The notes under the pieces: generated by a model
What the model was told of the DNA's origin: nothing
Seen by the model: only the letters and a program-made list of their open reading frames with translations
Databases searched by the model: none
Program-made: the position numbers and the translations under genes
Shown: piece after piece, positions 8,501-16,463 of the stretch
Position numbering within the stretch: position 1 is the first letter of the stretch
Layout: each line of letters opens with the position of its first letter
NCBI RefSeq assembly: GCF_000241955.1
Contig: NC_016818.1
Span: forward strand, 124,001-188,000
Origin: Rahnella aquatilis CIP 78.65 = ATCC 33071
GTDB taxonomy: Bacteria; Pseudomonadota; Gammaproteobacteria; Enterobacterales; Enterobacteriaceae
Direction of reading: 5' to 3'
Length of the DNA: 64,000 nucleotides

Positions 8501-9644
8501 CTTTTTCGCCGCCGACCTGTGTCAGCGGGGTGACGGCCGCCAGTGCGGCGTCGTAACTGCCGGAACCGGCGGCGTCTTTGGCTTTCGCCAGTTGGGCGTA
8601 AAACGCGGAATCCTGTGCCTGATTACTTAACTGGACGCTGTTCGGGCCGCCCTGCGCGGCGGCTTTACTCAGATATTCTGACGCCTGTTCAAAGTTGCCG
8701 CTGCGTTGGGCGATATACCCCAGGCCGGCCAGGGCATCGGCGTCGTTCGGGTTATCGGCCAGCACACTTTCAAACTTTGCTTTCGCGCTGGTAACGTCGC
8801 CGCTGTTCAGTGCCGTGAAGCCCTGACCTTTTGCCGCGCCGCCAATGTTTTTCTGAAAGTACGCCATCACGCCGGTATCGTTCGGATGACGTGCCTGATA
8901 GCCCTGATACAAATCACGGTCAGCTTCCTGCGGCGTCATCCACAACAAGGCCTGACGCAGTGAGCGGTCGGCTTCGGAGCTGGAACCGGCCAGGGTGCTC
9001 AGCAGTTTAATGCCGTCGCGGCGGGTGGATTCCTGATAGGTCAGCACTTTACCCAGACCGAGTCGCGCCTGCGTGTCGTCCGGACGTGAGGCGACGCGCT
9101 GTTGTAACCCGGCAATTGCCTGCGGCTGGAGCGACTTGTCGCCCGCCATCGTCAGATAATATTCGGTCGCCAGGCTGTCTGGCGGCTGGTTGCCGTTAAA
9201 GATGGTGCGGTACGCCGAAAGCGCACCGCTGACGTTGCCCTGCGCGGCCATCTGGCGGGCAGAGGCCAGCTGAGCCGGAGGAATCGCCTGCATGGCTTTG
9301 GCACTGTTGAGCGACGCGAGACGCGGATCGTCCGGCGAGACGGCGGTCAGTTTCTCACGCCACTGATTAGCGGCCGTTTTATCGCCACCTTGCAGGGAAT
9401 ACAGCGACATCAGATACAGCGCCTGCGCGTTGTCTGGCTCAACCAGCAGCACTTTCTGTAAGGCGTCTTTCGCCAGGTCGTCATGGGCGCGTTCATGCCA
9501 GTAAGCGGCCTGATCGAACAGCGCTTTCATGGCCGGATTGTCGGTATCCGCTGCAAAGGTGGCAGCACTAAAACTTGCTACTCCGGCGATCCCTACCAGA
9601 TAAATAGCCCTGATCACCGCCAGGGACAGTTTATGTTTTTTCAT
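5595..9644 (-). CDS. bcsC: Cellulose export outer-membrane protein BcsC
   Basis: Outer-membrane porin with a periplasmic TPR scaffold that exports the glucan chain. It has 1349 residues, longer than the roughly 1150 of E. coli. Order: signal peptide (1 to about 31, ending SAATFAA), many TPR repeats (about 40-800), a Ser/Thr/Pro-rich linker, and a C-terminal beta-barrel from about 1075 to the end, finishing with aromatic-rich strands (VYFRYLMGQN). Residues about 970-1070 are an Asn/Ser/Thr-rich stretch encoded by lower-GC DNA (about 6430-6760) just before the barrel, which looks like an insertion. The start ATG has its own GGAG site and overlaps the stop of a possible 29-codon ORF. Confidence 0.95.
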   Translation of the reverse strand: MKKHKLSLAVIRAIYLVGIAGVASFSAATFAADTDNPAMKALFDQAAYWHERAHDDLAKDALQKVLLVEPDNAQALYLMSLYSLQGGDKTAANQWREKLTAVSPDDPRLASLNSAKAMQAIPPAQLASARQMAAQGNVSGALSAYRTIFNGNQPPDSLATEYYLTMAGDKSLQPQAIAGLQQRVASRPDDTQARLGLGKVLTYQESTRRDGIKLLSTLAGSSSEADRSLRQALLWMTPQEADRDLYQGYQARHPNDTGVMAYFQKNIGGAAKGQGFTALNSGDVTSAKAKFESVLADNPNDADALAGLGYIAQRSGNFEQASEYLSKAAAQGGPNSVQLSNQAQDSAFYAQLAKAKDAAGSGSYDAALAAVTPLTQVGGEKGQSASLLRADILRRKGDLAGAEQQYSAMGDNADARAGLYYVLRQQNKTAEANQVLKTLPAGIQAKMNPPTVADVIEPMRRQAAQAVANNDPQRALNILQQARERQPSNVWVKLDMARILQSQGQTAQAQSIMAPSARPGASSADLYAAALFASETKNWSTANALLSRIPRSSQNQGMRELAQRVSFNAQMADAESYLQQGNTAAASNTLRALAQNPPTAPADVGALAKNLAASGQLPLAVQLVRQNMRQGVNGNAGDYADQVSVLNQAGLSNEAQAFLQSPQIQSGTSPTALASLRNGFVITQADQLREQGQYAAAYDKLVVALQADPQNRDLMLAMARLYQSGKLNKQAGQVYNYLMSNDTPTQDARVGAINIALGEGDNQRAKTLMEGLRGPRTPDRLLLEARVAEAQGDHQQALALLRSAKGKMIGLEGTDSQAQVAGLQISDNPFINRSTRTSASRPATQSSYGTVLPWQVSDQVSTPGNIPVATTEPTAVTQRNATEKQIDDMLDDLQGKTATWAQGDMSIRGRDGESGLSQLTEAKAPMTFAFVPFDTSRLSIGVTPVSLSAGSPSGTGNTRFGQGALSRGYSSAAAAYNAATGASITSKDVQTYLSDPNNPITTTVNGQSVATFDQYRTQLAAQYTDQCSSVSSNSNAADIAACSALNSSLTRLNGVDPTTYPATEAGNQSATGVEINAALTGDSYKADVGSTPLGQDLNSLVGGVQWAPKLTDFTTLRVTAERRAVTDSILSYVGTKDTYSGKEWGQVTKNGGSVNLSYDDGDAGFYAEAGYYSYLGNNVKSNKSVNANAGLYVRPFRYDDRELKTGINVGYMDFDKNLSYYSFGQGGYFSPQNYVSVSFPVEYTQKYDDWDLKLSGAVGYQSYSQDKSAYFPNNPDLQKQLEELVDAGFGTESYYAGKTENGIGWNAGVGGNYHLNKSMQIGGQVGYDTFGDYNESKAQVYFRYLMGQN

Positions 9645-9730
9645 TTTCCAGCTCCGGTAATCGCCAGAGAGTCGCCGCCCGAAATCGGGAGGAACTTCAT
9701 TGTTTTTGTTATAAAGCCGATGCTTTTCAT
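9641..9730 (-). CDS. Possible 29-codon ORF coupled to bcsB and bcsC
   Basis: The 82-bp bcsB-bcsC gap is filled by one short reading frame (starts MKSIGFITKTMKFLP, ends ITGAGK). Its ATG overlaps the bcsB TGA as ATGA, and its TGA overlaps the bcsC ATG as ATGA. Double coupling suggests it is translated when ribosomes run from bcsB to bcsC. No strong Shine-Dalgarno precedes it and no relative is known to me. It could simply be a spacer that couples bcsB and bcsC translation, or chance. Confidence 0.35.
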   Translation of the reverse strand: MKSIGFITKTMKFLPISGGDSLAITGAGK

Positions 9731-12204
9731 TTCTGACCCAGACGTTTGGCCGCGTGACGACGCAGGACCACGAACAGGCTCAGACCCATCACCAGCGAAA
9801 GCAGGATCGCAATCAACGACAGGATCACGATGTGGTTGCTGGCGTACCAGAGCACCATCATGTACCACGGCATTTGTCCGGTCGGGAATTGCTGGCCCAC
9901 GGAGAAGCTGCGGATGCCATTTTCATCGGTAATAATCGCCAGATCGCCGCGCACATTGGCGTTGATTTTGGGTGATTTCAGATCGTGATGGATTTTCAGC
10001 AACTGCTGATCGTCCGTGCCGGTTGCCAGCACCACCACGTGGTCGGCAGACCAGCGTGAACGGTAGCTGACGAAGCCACGCCATGCGCCGGTTGAGGACA
10101 AATAACGGTCTGCATCGACCGGCTGGCGGTACCAGTCACCGGTCAGCCAGGCGACAACGCGCTGCATGCCGGTCGGTGTTTTTACGCCCATCGAGCCCCC
10201 GTTGATACTGAAAGGCGAACCCGCGAGTAACTGCCGGGTGAACGGGGTGTCGCCCAGCGTGGTGACGGCCAGAATATCGCGGTCAAACAGCGGGTTATTT
10301 TGCTCATCCCCTTTCAGACCAAAGGCGACCTGCACATGATTCACCGGCACGCCTGTGGCTTTACCGGCGCGGGAGGCCAGATTCAGCAGCGTGTGGATTT
10401 CATCCGCGCCGGGTGCCTGCGGCAGCAGCATCAGGGTGTCGGAGAAGTCCGCCAGTTTGGAGTACGGATAAGACGCACCGACGAAATACGACAGGTTCGG
10501 CAACTGGGTGAAGTGGTAGCTTCCGCTCAGATCGATAAAGGATTTTGGATCGATACGGCTTTTGATGTTGTCGCTGGTGAGAATGCTGCACGGCGCATCC
10601 TTTTTCGGCTTGATATCGAAATAAAATTGCAGCTGGTTGTCGCCGTAAATCAGGTAGGGCGCGAGTTGCAGCGTATAGCGTTCCTGACGGCTGTCACCGC
10701 CGAGGCGACGCCAGATGTTTTCCACCAGACCCACTTTGTTGACGGTCAGGCTGCGCAGGAAGTTGCTGTTGATGGAGACGTTGAGCCTTGAACTGTCTTC
10801 ATCAATCCAGTTTTCGGTCGGGAAACGGTAATCAATGCGCACCGGAATATTGTGTCCGTCCCACATGAACAGATCTGGCGCAGCGCGGAAGGCCACCTGA
10901 ATGCCGTCGTGATAAATGCCGTTGGAAATCAGCGAACCCTGATCTTTACCCGCCAGTTCGCCCAGCGTCACCCGCCGTGAGGTATCAATCCAGCGCGGCG
11001 CGTCATAGGGTTTGCTGGACGGTATAGTTTGCTGCGCCACATCCAGATGATCGGTGTTGTTTGGCATACCGCCGCTGATCAGACGATACGCGGCCTGACG
11101 CAGTTCGTTATCGTCGTTACCGAGCACCAGCAGCAGTTTGTACACCGGATTGATCGGGTTATCGATAATCTGAACCGACGCACCATGGCTCGCCGGGAGG
11201 GTCAGCGAACCGATTTTATCGCCTGGCTTGCCGAACAGAATGCCGTTCTGATCCGGCAAATCGTTGAGAATGACCGGGAAATCGATGCTGCGATAATCGG
11301 ACAACATGCCGAGATAAGAAGAGACCATTGCCGCCGCGCTGACATCGCCAGGCTTCATGGCAGCAGAGAAGCCCATGGTGATTTTGGACTCCTGCATCTG
11401 CAGACCATCAAAGAACGGACGCGGGAAGTTACCCAGATTACGGCCAATATTCAGTTGCTGGCCTTCCAGCCCGATGCTGGTCGTCGGCAAAATAGTGACC
11501 CAATATTTATCCGACTGCTCTTTCTCGCAGGTCATGGTGTTGCTGTCATGTACGCGGAAGCTCAGGTTGTTGCTGGACACCACCATCGCCGCCGGAATAT
11601 CGAGATCGTAAACATCGCCGCCGTTGCTGCTCTGGTTCAGCGGCAGGTTACCCAGCGGCTGGCCATTGAGCATCAGTTCGAGCGTGGTATCGCGGGCAAT
11701 CAGTGCCGGAGAAATTTTCAGTGCCAGCGACAGGTGCGCGTTGGTCACCACTTCATCGGCAGGCAGGGTGAACATGATACCGGACTGCAACTGGCCGCCG
11801 CTGAGCGTCAGCCCGTTCGGCTGGCCCATTTCGGCAACGGTGATATTGCTGGTCACCGGCTGAACCAGAGGCATCACCGGCGCAGAAGCTGCGGGCGCTT
11901 CGGGCATCGCCGCGCTGTTGTCCGCGGGCGTGCTATCGGTTTGTGGCGCACCCACCGCAGGGGCGGGTGTGGTATCACCGGCTGGCGCTGTTTCACCCGG
12001 CATCGGTGTGACCGGCGGTAGCCATGACGGCGCGGCGGGCAGGCTGGTTGCCGGATCAACGGCCTGTGCCGGCGCGTCTTCCGCCTGCGACACCGGCAGG
12101 CTGCTGAACGTCAGCAACAAACCGGTGGTGATTTTTCTGAACAGGGATGCGCTCCGCGCGGCAGATAAACGGCGTTTAATCATCAGGTTATCAGGTCGGT
12201 TCAT
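9727..12204 (-). CDS. bcsB: Cellulose synthase periplasmic subunit BcsB
   Basis: Membrane-anchored periplasmic partner of BcsA that guides the chain across the periplasm and is needed for catalysis. It has 825 residues: N-terminal signal/anchor region (about 1-41), a Pro/Ala-rich linker (about 43-112), then the paired carbohydrate-binding and flavodoxin-like domains. A single C-terminal transmembrane helix (about residues 785-810) ends in a basic tail (RRHAAKRLGQK). The start overlaps the bcsA stop as ATGA (12201-12204), so BcsA and BcsB are translated in a coupled way, fitting their 1:1 or fixed-ratio complex. Confidence 0.95.
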   Translation of the reverse strand: MNRPDNLMIKRRLSAARSASLFRKITTGLLLTFSSLPVSQAEDAPAQAVDPATSLPAAPSWLPPVTPMPGETAPAGDTTPAPAVGAPQTDSTPADNSAAMPEAPAASAPVMPLVQPVTSNITVAEMGQPNGLTLSGGQLQSGIMFTLPADEVVTNAHLSLALKISPALIARDTTLELMLNGQPLGNLPLNQSSNGGDVYDLDIPAAMVVSSNNLSFRVHDSNTMTCEKEQSDKYWVTILPTTSIGLEGQQLNIGRNLGNFPRPFFDGLQMQESKITMGFSAAMKPGDVSAAAMVSSYLGMLSDYRSIDFPVILNDLPDQNGILFGKPGDKIGSLTLPASHGASVQIIDNPINPVYKLLLVLGNDDNELRQAAYRLISGGMPNNTDHLDVAQQTIPSSKPYDAPRWIDTSRRVTLGELAGKDQGSLISNGIYHDGIQVAFRAAPDLFMWDGHNIPVRIDYRFPTENWIDEDSSRLNVSINSNFLRSLTVNKVGLVENIWRRLGGDSRQERYTLQLAPYLIYGDNQLQFYFDIKPKKDAPCSILTSDNIKSRIDPKSFIDLSGSYHFTQLPNLSYFVGASYPYSKLADFSDTLMLLPQAPGADEIHTLLNLASRAGKATGVPVNHVQVAFGLKGDEQNNPLFDRDILAVTTLGDTPFTRQLLAGSPFSINGGSMGVKTPTGMQRVVAWLTGDWYRQPVDADRYLSSTGAWRGFVSYRSRWSADHVVVLATGTDDQQLLKIHHDLKSPKINANVRGDLAIITDENGIRSFSVGQQFPTGQMPWYMMVLWYASNHIVILSLIAILLSLVMGLSLFVVLRRHAAKRLGQK

Positions 12205-14300
12205 ACTGCTTCACTCTTGCCGGTGGCGTCAGCGGGTTTGTTTTTAGCACGGCGTTCCTTCCACGTGTTATAGAACAACTCGAACACGCAACGGATAATG
12301 CTTAGCAGTGATCTGAACGGGTTATCCGGCGGGTATTCTTCGCCAATCCAGGCGTCAGCACGGCATAAAACCACGCGAACCAGTTCGCGGCGTTTCGATA
12401 ACGGCAGGTTTTCAAATTGCAGACGCAACCGCTCTTTGTCTCCGCTGATTTGCGTCACCGGGAAGCTTTCAGCGCCGGAAGACAGCTGAATTTCCACTTC
12501 TTCAATTTCTTCATCCAGATAACGCACGTCCGGCGTCACCAGTTGCACGCCGCCCATCGACATATCGACAGTGGTGGTGCGCAGTGAAATGCCGTTGGCG
12601 TAATGAATAATCGCCGGGATCGCCACGTCGATACGGATGGTTTTTCGCACCTGACGGGTTTCTTTTGCCACGGCAATTGCCGCCAGCAAAATCAGCACGC
12701 TGAAGCTGCCCCATGCGATGTTCAGTGCGACAACGCTGGGATCAATGGCAAAGTAATCATGAAATACAGCGCGCACGATGCCGTAACCGATACCGATAAT
12801 CATCAGGATCGCGACAATCAGGTGCGGTTTCACGATGTGGAAGTCGAAGAAACCGACATCCAGCAAACCGCCTTTATCCGTCACGTTAAATTTGCCGCGT
12901 TTTGGCGCGAACATCGTCACCAGCGTGGGCAGGATCAGGTGGAAGGCCATGACGGTTTCGTAGATTTCACCCCAGAAGGTGTAACGGAAACGCCCGTTCA
13001 TGCGGGAGTTGATGTACAGCGACATCACCAGATGCGGCAGCGCGTAAGCAAAGATCAGGCTGGCGGACGAAGAAATGATGTTCAGGTTGAACAGCAGAAA
13101 CGCCAGCGGTGCGGTCAGGAACACCACGCGCGGCAGACCAAACTGGAAGTGCAGCATGGCGTTCAGGTAGCACAGGCGTTGCTGCCATTTAAGACCACGA
13201 CCAAGCAGCGGATTATCCACACGGAAAATTTGCGTCATGCCGCGCGCCCAGCGGGTACGCTGAATGACGTGCAGCCCCAGACGTTCGGTCGCCAGACCGG
13301 CTGCCAGAGGAATATCCAGAAACGCGGTATTCCAGCCACGGCGCTGCATTTTCAGCGCGGAATGCGCATCTTCGGTGACCGTTTCAACCGCAAAACCTCC
13401 GACTTCTTCCAGCGCCACACGGCGGATAACCGCACAGGAACCGCAGAAGAACGTTGCATTCCAGTTGTCATTACCTTGCTGAACCGGGCCGTAGAACAGG
13501 GCACCTTCGTTTGGCATGGTGCGGCCAGCGGACAGGTTGCGTTCAAACGGGTCAGGCGAATAGAAGTAGTGCGGCGTCTGGATCAGCGCCAGACGCGGGT
13601 CTTTCAGGAAGCTGCCGACCGTCGCCTGCAGGAACGCGCGTGTCGCCACGTGGTCACAATCGAATACGCAAATCAGCTCGCCTTTGGTGAGTTTCATTGC
13701 ATGGTTCAGGTTGCCGGCTTTGGCGTGGGAGTTGTCGTTACGGGTGATATAACCCACGCCCGCATCAGCGGAGAACACCGCAAATTCGTCGCGTTTGCCG
13801 TCATCCAGCACGTAAATTTTGATTTTGTCTTTCGGATAATCGATGCACTGCGCTGCCAGCACGGTATCACGGACTACATCGAGGCTTTCGTTATAAGACG
13901 GAATATACACATCGACGGTTGGCCACAGCGTGGTGTCATCCGGCAAAGGTTCGATGGTGCGTTTTAATGGCCAGGTGGTTTGCAGATAACCCAGCAATAA
14001 AATCAGCCAGACATACAGCTCGGCGAGGAATAAGCCGACCCCTAAAATAGCTTCTATTGTTGAATTAAAATGCAGCGTTTCCGTCGCACGCCAGTAAATA
14101 TAACGCGTCGACATCATGACGGACATAATGACCATCACCACACTAATCCGGCGGCTTTTACTGATGCCCAACAAAAATAAAAGCCCGATGCTGATCAGGC
14201 CAAAAATGTACTGCTTCTGGCTGTCCATCGGGGTAATGATGATCACTGCTGCCACCGGCAACAGCAGAAGCACAAGGAGAGAAAACAGGAATTTATTCAT
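12201..14300 (-). CDS. bcsA: Cellulose synthase catalytic subunit BcsA
   Basis: Processive inner-membrane GT2 enzyme that polymerises UDP-glucose into beta-1,4-glucan and is activated by c-di-GMP. It has 699 residues, shorter than the roughly 870 of E. coli, which has an extra N-terminal region. Visible motifs: DDG at 166-168, DCD (DxD) at 214-216, FCGSC at 285-289, TED at 309-311 and QRTRW at 347-351. The gating loop FNVTDKGG is near 471-478. The C-terminal PilZ domain keeps both c-di-GMP signatures, RKTIR (552-556) and DMSMGG (579-584). All catalytic and regulatory residues are intact, so the enzyme should be functional and c-di-GMP-responsive. Confidence 0.97.
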   Translation of the reverse strand: MNKFLFSLLVLLLLPVAAVIIITPMDSQKQYIFGLISIGLLFLLGISKSRRISVVMVIMSVMMSTRYIYWRATETLHFNSTIEAILGVGLFLAELYVWLILLLGYLQTTWPLKRTIEPLPDDTTLWPTVDVYIPSYNESLDVVRDTVLAAQCIDYPKDKIKIYVLDDGKRDEFAVFSADAGVGYITRNDNSHAKAGNLNHAMKLTKGELICVFDCDHVATRAFLQATVGSFLKDPRLALIQTPHYFYSPDPFERNLSAGRTMPNEGALFYGPVQQGNDNWNATFFCGSCAVIRRVALEEVGGFAVETVTEDAHSALKMQRRGWNTAFLDIPLAAGLATERLGLHVIQRTRWARGMTQIFRVDNPLLGRGLKWQQRLCYLNAMLHFQFGLPRVVFLTAPLAFLLFNLNIISSSASLIFAYALPHLVMSLYINSRMNGRFRYTFWGEIYETVMAFHLILPTLVTMFAPKRGKFNVTDKGGLLDVGFFDFHIVKPHLIVAILMIIGIGYGIVRAVFHDYFAIDPSVVALNIAWGSFSVLILLAAIAVAKETRQVRKTIRIDVAIPAIIHYANGISLRTTTVDMSMGGVQLVTPDVRYLDEEIEEVEIQLSSGAESFPVTQISGDKERLRLQFENLPLSKRRELVRVVLCRADAWIGEEYPPDNPFRSLLSIIRCVFELFYNTWKERRAKNKPADATGKSEAV

Positions 14301-14330
14301 CGCTTTTGGGGTCGCTGTTAACAGTGATAG

Positions 14331-15134
14331 TTAATAACTGCCAGATTTAGGCGCGGCGTGTAATTCACCATCACCGACTTTAATCCCTAAAATGGCGGCG
14401 ACTTTTTTGCTGATCAGCTCAATATCAAATGCCGAAGCTGATACCGGACTGAAATCAATAATAGAGCGCTGCGAGGCATTGGCCTCTGGCACACATTCAT
14501 CCCTGTGGATTGTGCCTAATAATCTTTCATTTAAACGCTGTTCGAAAAATTGGGTGACGTCACGGCTTAATGTCCGGCGGGTGTCGCTTTGGTTAACCAC
14601 ATAATATTCCCCCAGCTTGTTATTCAAAGGCGTACCAATGAGTTTGTTTTTTTCCATTAAGGGTAATAAAGATAGTGACGCGGTATCGGCCAGCATCACG
14701 ACAACATGTAAATCAGCAATCGCCTGAACCGCTTTTAATGCCGGACTCGGGCCCGGAGGGAAATCCGCGATAATAATTAATCCCGGATAATTCAGGACGG
14801 TATTTAAGCCGCGCTGTAAAAAATGCGGATCGCTGGCAAGCTGATGTTCGAATTCCAGCCGCTGATCTTCCGTCACTTCACCGTACGGCAAAACAAACGT
14901 ATTGGAACCCGCTTTCAGGATGAACTGGCTCCAGTCGGATTCATTACCTGAACCGGCCACAAAACCGCGGGTATCGGCAATAGGCACACCGAAATGAAGG
15001 CGAAGGGCGTTCTGCACATCAAAATCGATGACCAGCACTTTACTGCCACTGCGGGCAAGCGAATAGGCCAGGTTGGAGGCCACCGTGGTTTTTCCTACCC
15101 CACCTTTCGGTGAACAAACACAAACTAACGGCAT
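14331..15134 (-). CDS. bcsQ: Cellulose biosynthesis ATPase BcsQ (ParA/MinD-like)
   Basis: SIMIBI-class ATPase that helps localise and assemble the Bcs machinery at the cell pole or membrane. The 267-residue product has a deviant Walker A (KGGVGKTT) near the N-terminus, a Walker A' aspartate (VLVIDFDVQNALRLHFG) and a switch segment (IIADFPPGPSPA). Its start overlaps the bcsO stop by 10 bases and bcsA follows 30 bp later, so it belongs to the same operon. Family assignment is clear from motif and context. Confidence 0.93.
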   Translation of the reverse strand: MPLVCVCSPKGGVGKTTVASNLAYSLARSGSKVLVIDFDVQNALRLHFGVPIADTRGFVAGSGNESDWSQFILKAGSNTFVLPYGEVTEDQRLEFEHQLASDPHFLQRGLNTVLNYPGLIIIADFPPGPSPALKAVQAIADLHVVVMLADTASLSLLPLMEKNKLIGTPLNNKLGEYYVVNQSDTRRTLSRDVTQFFEQRLNERLLGTIHRDECVPEANASQRSIIDFSPVSASAFDIELISKKVAAILGIKVGDGELHAAPKSGSY

Positions 15135-15904
15135 GAGGCAATCATCTCTAACAAGGGTTGAAGCGGTGTGTCGCGATGTAAATATGCGCTGGCGGGCTGC
15201 GGAGCCCGTTGTTTAAACATTTGTTTAAAGCGCTGGTTAGCATCAGCAGACGCCGGGGACGCGGACACCGGGCTGCGCACGGGCGTTGGATTTTGTCCCG
15301 GCGGCGGGTAATAAACCGGCGCGGCGGCGTACTGAACGGGCTGAGGCGTATGAAGCGGCGCAGATGCAGGTTTCGACGGCACTTCGGGCATCGCTTTACG
15401 CAACGAATCGAGTAAACCCGAACCGCTGTCAGGAACGACCGACTGAGCGTGCAATGTCGGGGCCGCGTGAACAGACGGATGTTGCGCGGGCGGCACGCTC
15501 AGCGGCACTGGCTGAGCCGGTGCTGGCGGCAGCGTTTCGCGCAGGGCATCAAGCAGACCAAAACCGGCTGGCGGGGGAGGAACCTGCGAAGACATCGGCG
15601 TGGCTTGCCGCGGTGGAACAGGCCCGGCGGCGGAAAAATGCGGTTCCTGATGCCCGGCGACAGGCTGAGCGTCAGAAAGCAAAAACTCATCCGCAGAAAT
15701 GGATTGCGGCGTAGGCTGCGTGGTACGACCGTTATCAAGCGGACCGGCAGGTTCTTCGCTGGCAGAGACTTGTTTAATCAATGTCCATTGATTCATTGAA
15801 CCTGTAATAGATTCACCCGTGGATTTTTCATTAAGCTCTTTATAATCAAGATTTTCCAGCTTCGCCTTGTCCATAAAACGTTTAATGTCATCATATTTAT
15901 TCAT
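15125..15904 (-). CDS. bcsO: Proline-rich cellulose biosynthesis protein BcsO
   Basis: First gene of the operon. The 259-residue product has a short acidic/basic N-terminus (MNKYDDIKRFMDKAKLENLDYKELN), a long Pro/Ala/Gln-rich disordered middle and a conserved-looking C-terminus (TPLQPLLEMIASCR). This layout matches BcsO, known from bcsD-type operons of Dickeya and relatives; its exact role is unclear, but it is thought to organise the Bcs complex. Two copies of a short amphipathic motif lie inside the disordered part (GFGLLDALRETLPPAP and GSGLLDSLRKAMPEVP). ATG 15904 is preferred over an in-frame GTG at 15913 because GGTGGGA then sits at a normal Shine-Dalgarno distance. Confidence 0.78.
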   Translation of the reverse strand: MNKYDDIKRFMDKAKLENLDYKELNEKSTGESITGSMNQWTLIKQVSASEEPAGPLDNGRTTQPTPQSISADEFLLSDAQPVAGHQEPHFSAAGPVPPRQATPMSSQVPPPPAGFGLLDALRETLPPAPAQPVPLSVPPAQHPSVHAAPTLHAQSVVPDSGSGLLDSLRKAMPEVPSKPASAPLHTPQPVQYAAAPVYYPPPGQNPTPVRSPVSASPASADANQRFKQMFKQRAPQPASAYLHRDTPLQPLLEMIASCR

Positions 15905-16463
15905 AAATCCCACCCGATAGGATTATATATTTCGGTGTTTTCCGGATGCCGGAACGACAGTGATTGTCCGCGAGTTCAGAGTGCAAAAAGATGAATATTT
16001 TTAAAGTTTTATATGGGAATAGGACTCGTCTTAATATATCAGTTCTTTTACAGCATAGAGCAGTTTTTACAAAAAATAGGATTTACACGTATAAAAAACA
16101 ACACAGACATAACTGGCTGTCACTCAAGGTTTTTGGCGTTATTTTGCCATGCGTTTACGTTAATTTAGTATAATATTTTGTTTTTTGCGTGGTGAAGAGC
16201 ACACAAACTTCATCAGATGGGCTGAACTCAGGATGTTCTTGTGTTTCGAATTATTCGATTAACCTGAGTAATGTATGATTTCTGTAAGTTAAATAACATA
16301 AACAATATTCAGTGTCGTTGTGTAGCGGCAAACATGTTGTTTTTCATAGTCAAAACTTCGTCTTTAACCTCGAAATAACACGTTATAAGGTATACTGCGC
16401 ACAAGTACCGTTTCTGCCCGGGTGGGCGCGGAAAATCATGTCGGTGGTTGATGGAGAATTAAG
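15905..16463. other. Divergent bcsO / pdeK intergenic region
   Basis: About 560 bp of AT-rich DNA between the divergent cellulose operon and the c-di-GMP phosphodiesterase gene. It must hold the bcs promoter and probably operators, given its length. A 69-codon frame on the plus strand at 15964 looks like chance. I could not assign a specific promoter or a known regulator site with confidence. Confidence 0.5.

Noticed and set aside
15964..16173. 69-codon frame on the plus strand between bcsO and pdeK
   Set aside because: No ribosome site, AT-rich, no recognisable motif; probably chance in the long regulatory gap.
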